Below are positions 22,401-23,144 of a stretch of 23,144 bases of DNA, piece by piece. A model generated the notes under the pieces. The model worked only from the letters and a program-made list of their open reading frames with translations. It was not told where the DNA came from and did no database searches. Position 1 is the stretch's first letter, and each line of letters begins with the position of its first letter. A program made the position numbers and the translations under genes. The stretch is from Peptococcaceae bacterium UBA2264. GTDB taxonomy: Bacteria; Bacillota; Desulfitobacteriia; Desulfitobacteriales; Desulfitobacteriaceae. The stretch covers positions 14,172 to 37,315 of the forward strand of contig DDXI01000091.1 of assembly GCA_002347475.1 (NCBI GenBank). The letters are read 5' to 3'.

Positions 22401-23144
22401 TTCTGACCCTCCCTTGCGTACTCTTCCTGCAGGCAGATTAGTTCATGTGGCGAAAAACGCGGAGCAACCCTGATACGAAGTCCCGGATTTCGTTTGGGGA
22501 TATTGGAATCGCGCAAAATACGCAGTACGGTTGCCAGCGCCAGTTCCGGAGTATTATTTTTATCGCTTAAATGAGCCAGCACAACTCTCTGGGTATGTTC
22601 ATCGATCCAGCTTAATAAGCCCTCGGCTAACTGGCTGTTTTCCAGATGTCCGGTATTGCTGCTGATCCTTTTTTTCAGAAACCAGGGATAACCCCCCTGC
22701 CAGAGCTTTTCGCTGTCATGATTGGCCTCAACAATCAGAGCCTTGCAGCCAATCAGATGCCGGTTCATTTCCTCGGTGATCATACCGCTGTCAGTGGCAA
22801 TACCTACTGCCAAAGGGGTCGAACCCTTATGACTTTCAATCCGCACCCCATAGCTTTCCCTGCTGTCATGGGAAGTGGGAAAAATCTCCACGGCCAGACC
22901 GGCACAGCCGAACCTGTCCCGGACTATTACCTTCTGCTCCGGGCTGATCCGGCCCGAGGTCCTGGCCAATTCCTCCCAAATGCCTTCTGTAGCATAAACA
23001 GGAATCTTCAGCTTGCGAGCCAGGGTACCAACCCCCCGGATGTGGTCAATATGTTCATGAGTCACGATAATTCCCTCTATGTCGGAAGCCGGTATCCCCA
23101 AACAGACAAGGTTGCTTAATAAGCTTTTGGCACTGATTCCACAG
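22397..23144 (-). CDS. walJ: WalJ/YycJ metallo-beta-lactamase-fold protein (5' end outside window)
   Basis: The frame is open to the window edge, so the N-terminus is missing. At least 249 residues are present and continue upstream of a TTG at 23101 with CGISAKSLL, which matches the family's conserved region before the metal site. The metal motif THEHIDH is intact, followed by GVGTLARKLKIPVYAT, as in YycJ. Further conserved metal-site blocks are TSHDSRES, GIATDSG and EANHD. WalJ is a predicted phosphodiesterase or exonuclease linked to replication and wall homeostasis. It overlaps htrA by 4 bases. The wal two-component genes probably lie just beyond the edge. Confidence 0.93.
   Translation of the reverse strand, partial: CGISAKSLLSNLVCLGIPASDIEGIIVTHEHIDHIRGVGTLARKLKIPVYATEGIWEELARTSGRISPEQKVIVRDRFGCAGLAVEIFPTSHDSRESYGVRIESHKGSTPLAVGIATDSGMITEEMNRHLIGCKALIVEANHDSEKLWQGGYPWFLKKRISSNTGHLENSQLAEGLLSWIDEHTQRVVLAHLSDKNNTPELALATVLRILRDSNIPKRNPGLRIRVAPRFSPHELICLQEEYAREGQK

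Noticed and set aside
1..23144. Numerous plus-strand open frames of 60-190 codons.
   Set aside because: They lie opposite well-identified minus-strand genes, show no family motifs and lack consistent ribosome binding sites.

Overview
The window is a compact run of housekeeping genes, all read on the minus strand. I see no mobile element, tRNA, rRNA or CRISPR array. The gene content points to an endospore-forming, low-to-mid-GC Firmicute of the Clostridia, probably Peptococcaceae-like. The reasons are a Spo0F-type regulator beside pyrG, an RpoE (delta-like) gene before pyrG, a WalJ-HtrA-RlmH run, the ywl-type block (Sua5, arginine phosphatase, RpiB, YwlG, GlyA) ahead of an AtpZ-AtpI-led ATP synthase operon, and strong AGGAGG-type ribosome binding sites with frequent GTG/TTG starts. 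The family assignment is inference from remembered synteny.

In transcription order (high to low coordinates): (1) 23144-20546 holds the 3' part of walJ, overlapping htrA by 4 bases, an intrinsic terminator, then rlmH. (2) 20414-18057 holds a possible promoter, argS and rpoE. (3) 18027-14056 holds a near-consensus promoter followed at once by an intrinsic terminator, a long AT-rich leader, then pyrG, spo0F, an unrecognised cysteine-pair protein and a transaldolase, closed by a terminator. (4) 13792-12449 holds glpX, then rpmE with its own predicted promoter, 5'-end hairpin and strong terminator. (5) 12335-7944 holds a DUF1385 membrane protein, prfA, prmC, sua5 and a YwlE-type arginine phosphatase. 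(6) 7775-3464 holds a candidate promoter, a 7-bp tandem repeat, rpiB, ywlG, glyA, dCMP deaminase and UDP-GlcNAc 2-epimerase. (7) 3150-1 holds atpZ-atpI-atpB-atpE-atpF-atpH and the start of atpA.

The genes cover translation (ArgS, RF1 and its methylase PrmC, L31, RlmH, t6A synthesis), nucleotide and one-carbon supply (PyrG, dCMP deaminase, GlyA), pentose-phosphate and gluconeogenic carbon flow (RpiB, transaldolase, GlpX), sporulation phosphorelay (Spo0F), envelope precursors and quality control (WecB, HtrA, WalJ) and energy (F-type ATP synthase).

I found no convincing undescribed system. The most interesting signals are regulatory: a promoter-terminator pair upstream of pyrG that predicts a 41-nt aborted RNA, a self-contained rpmE unit with a 5' hairpin, a 7-bp tandem repeat between the rpiB promoter and its ribosome binding site, and hairpins on both sides of atpE. 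The least understood protein is the cysteine-pair protein between spo0F and the transaldolase gene.
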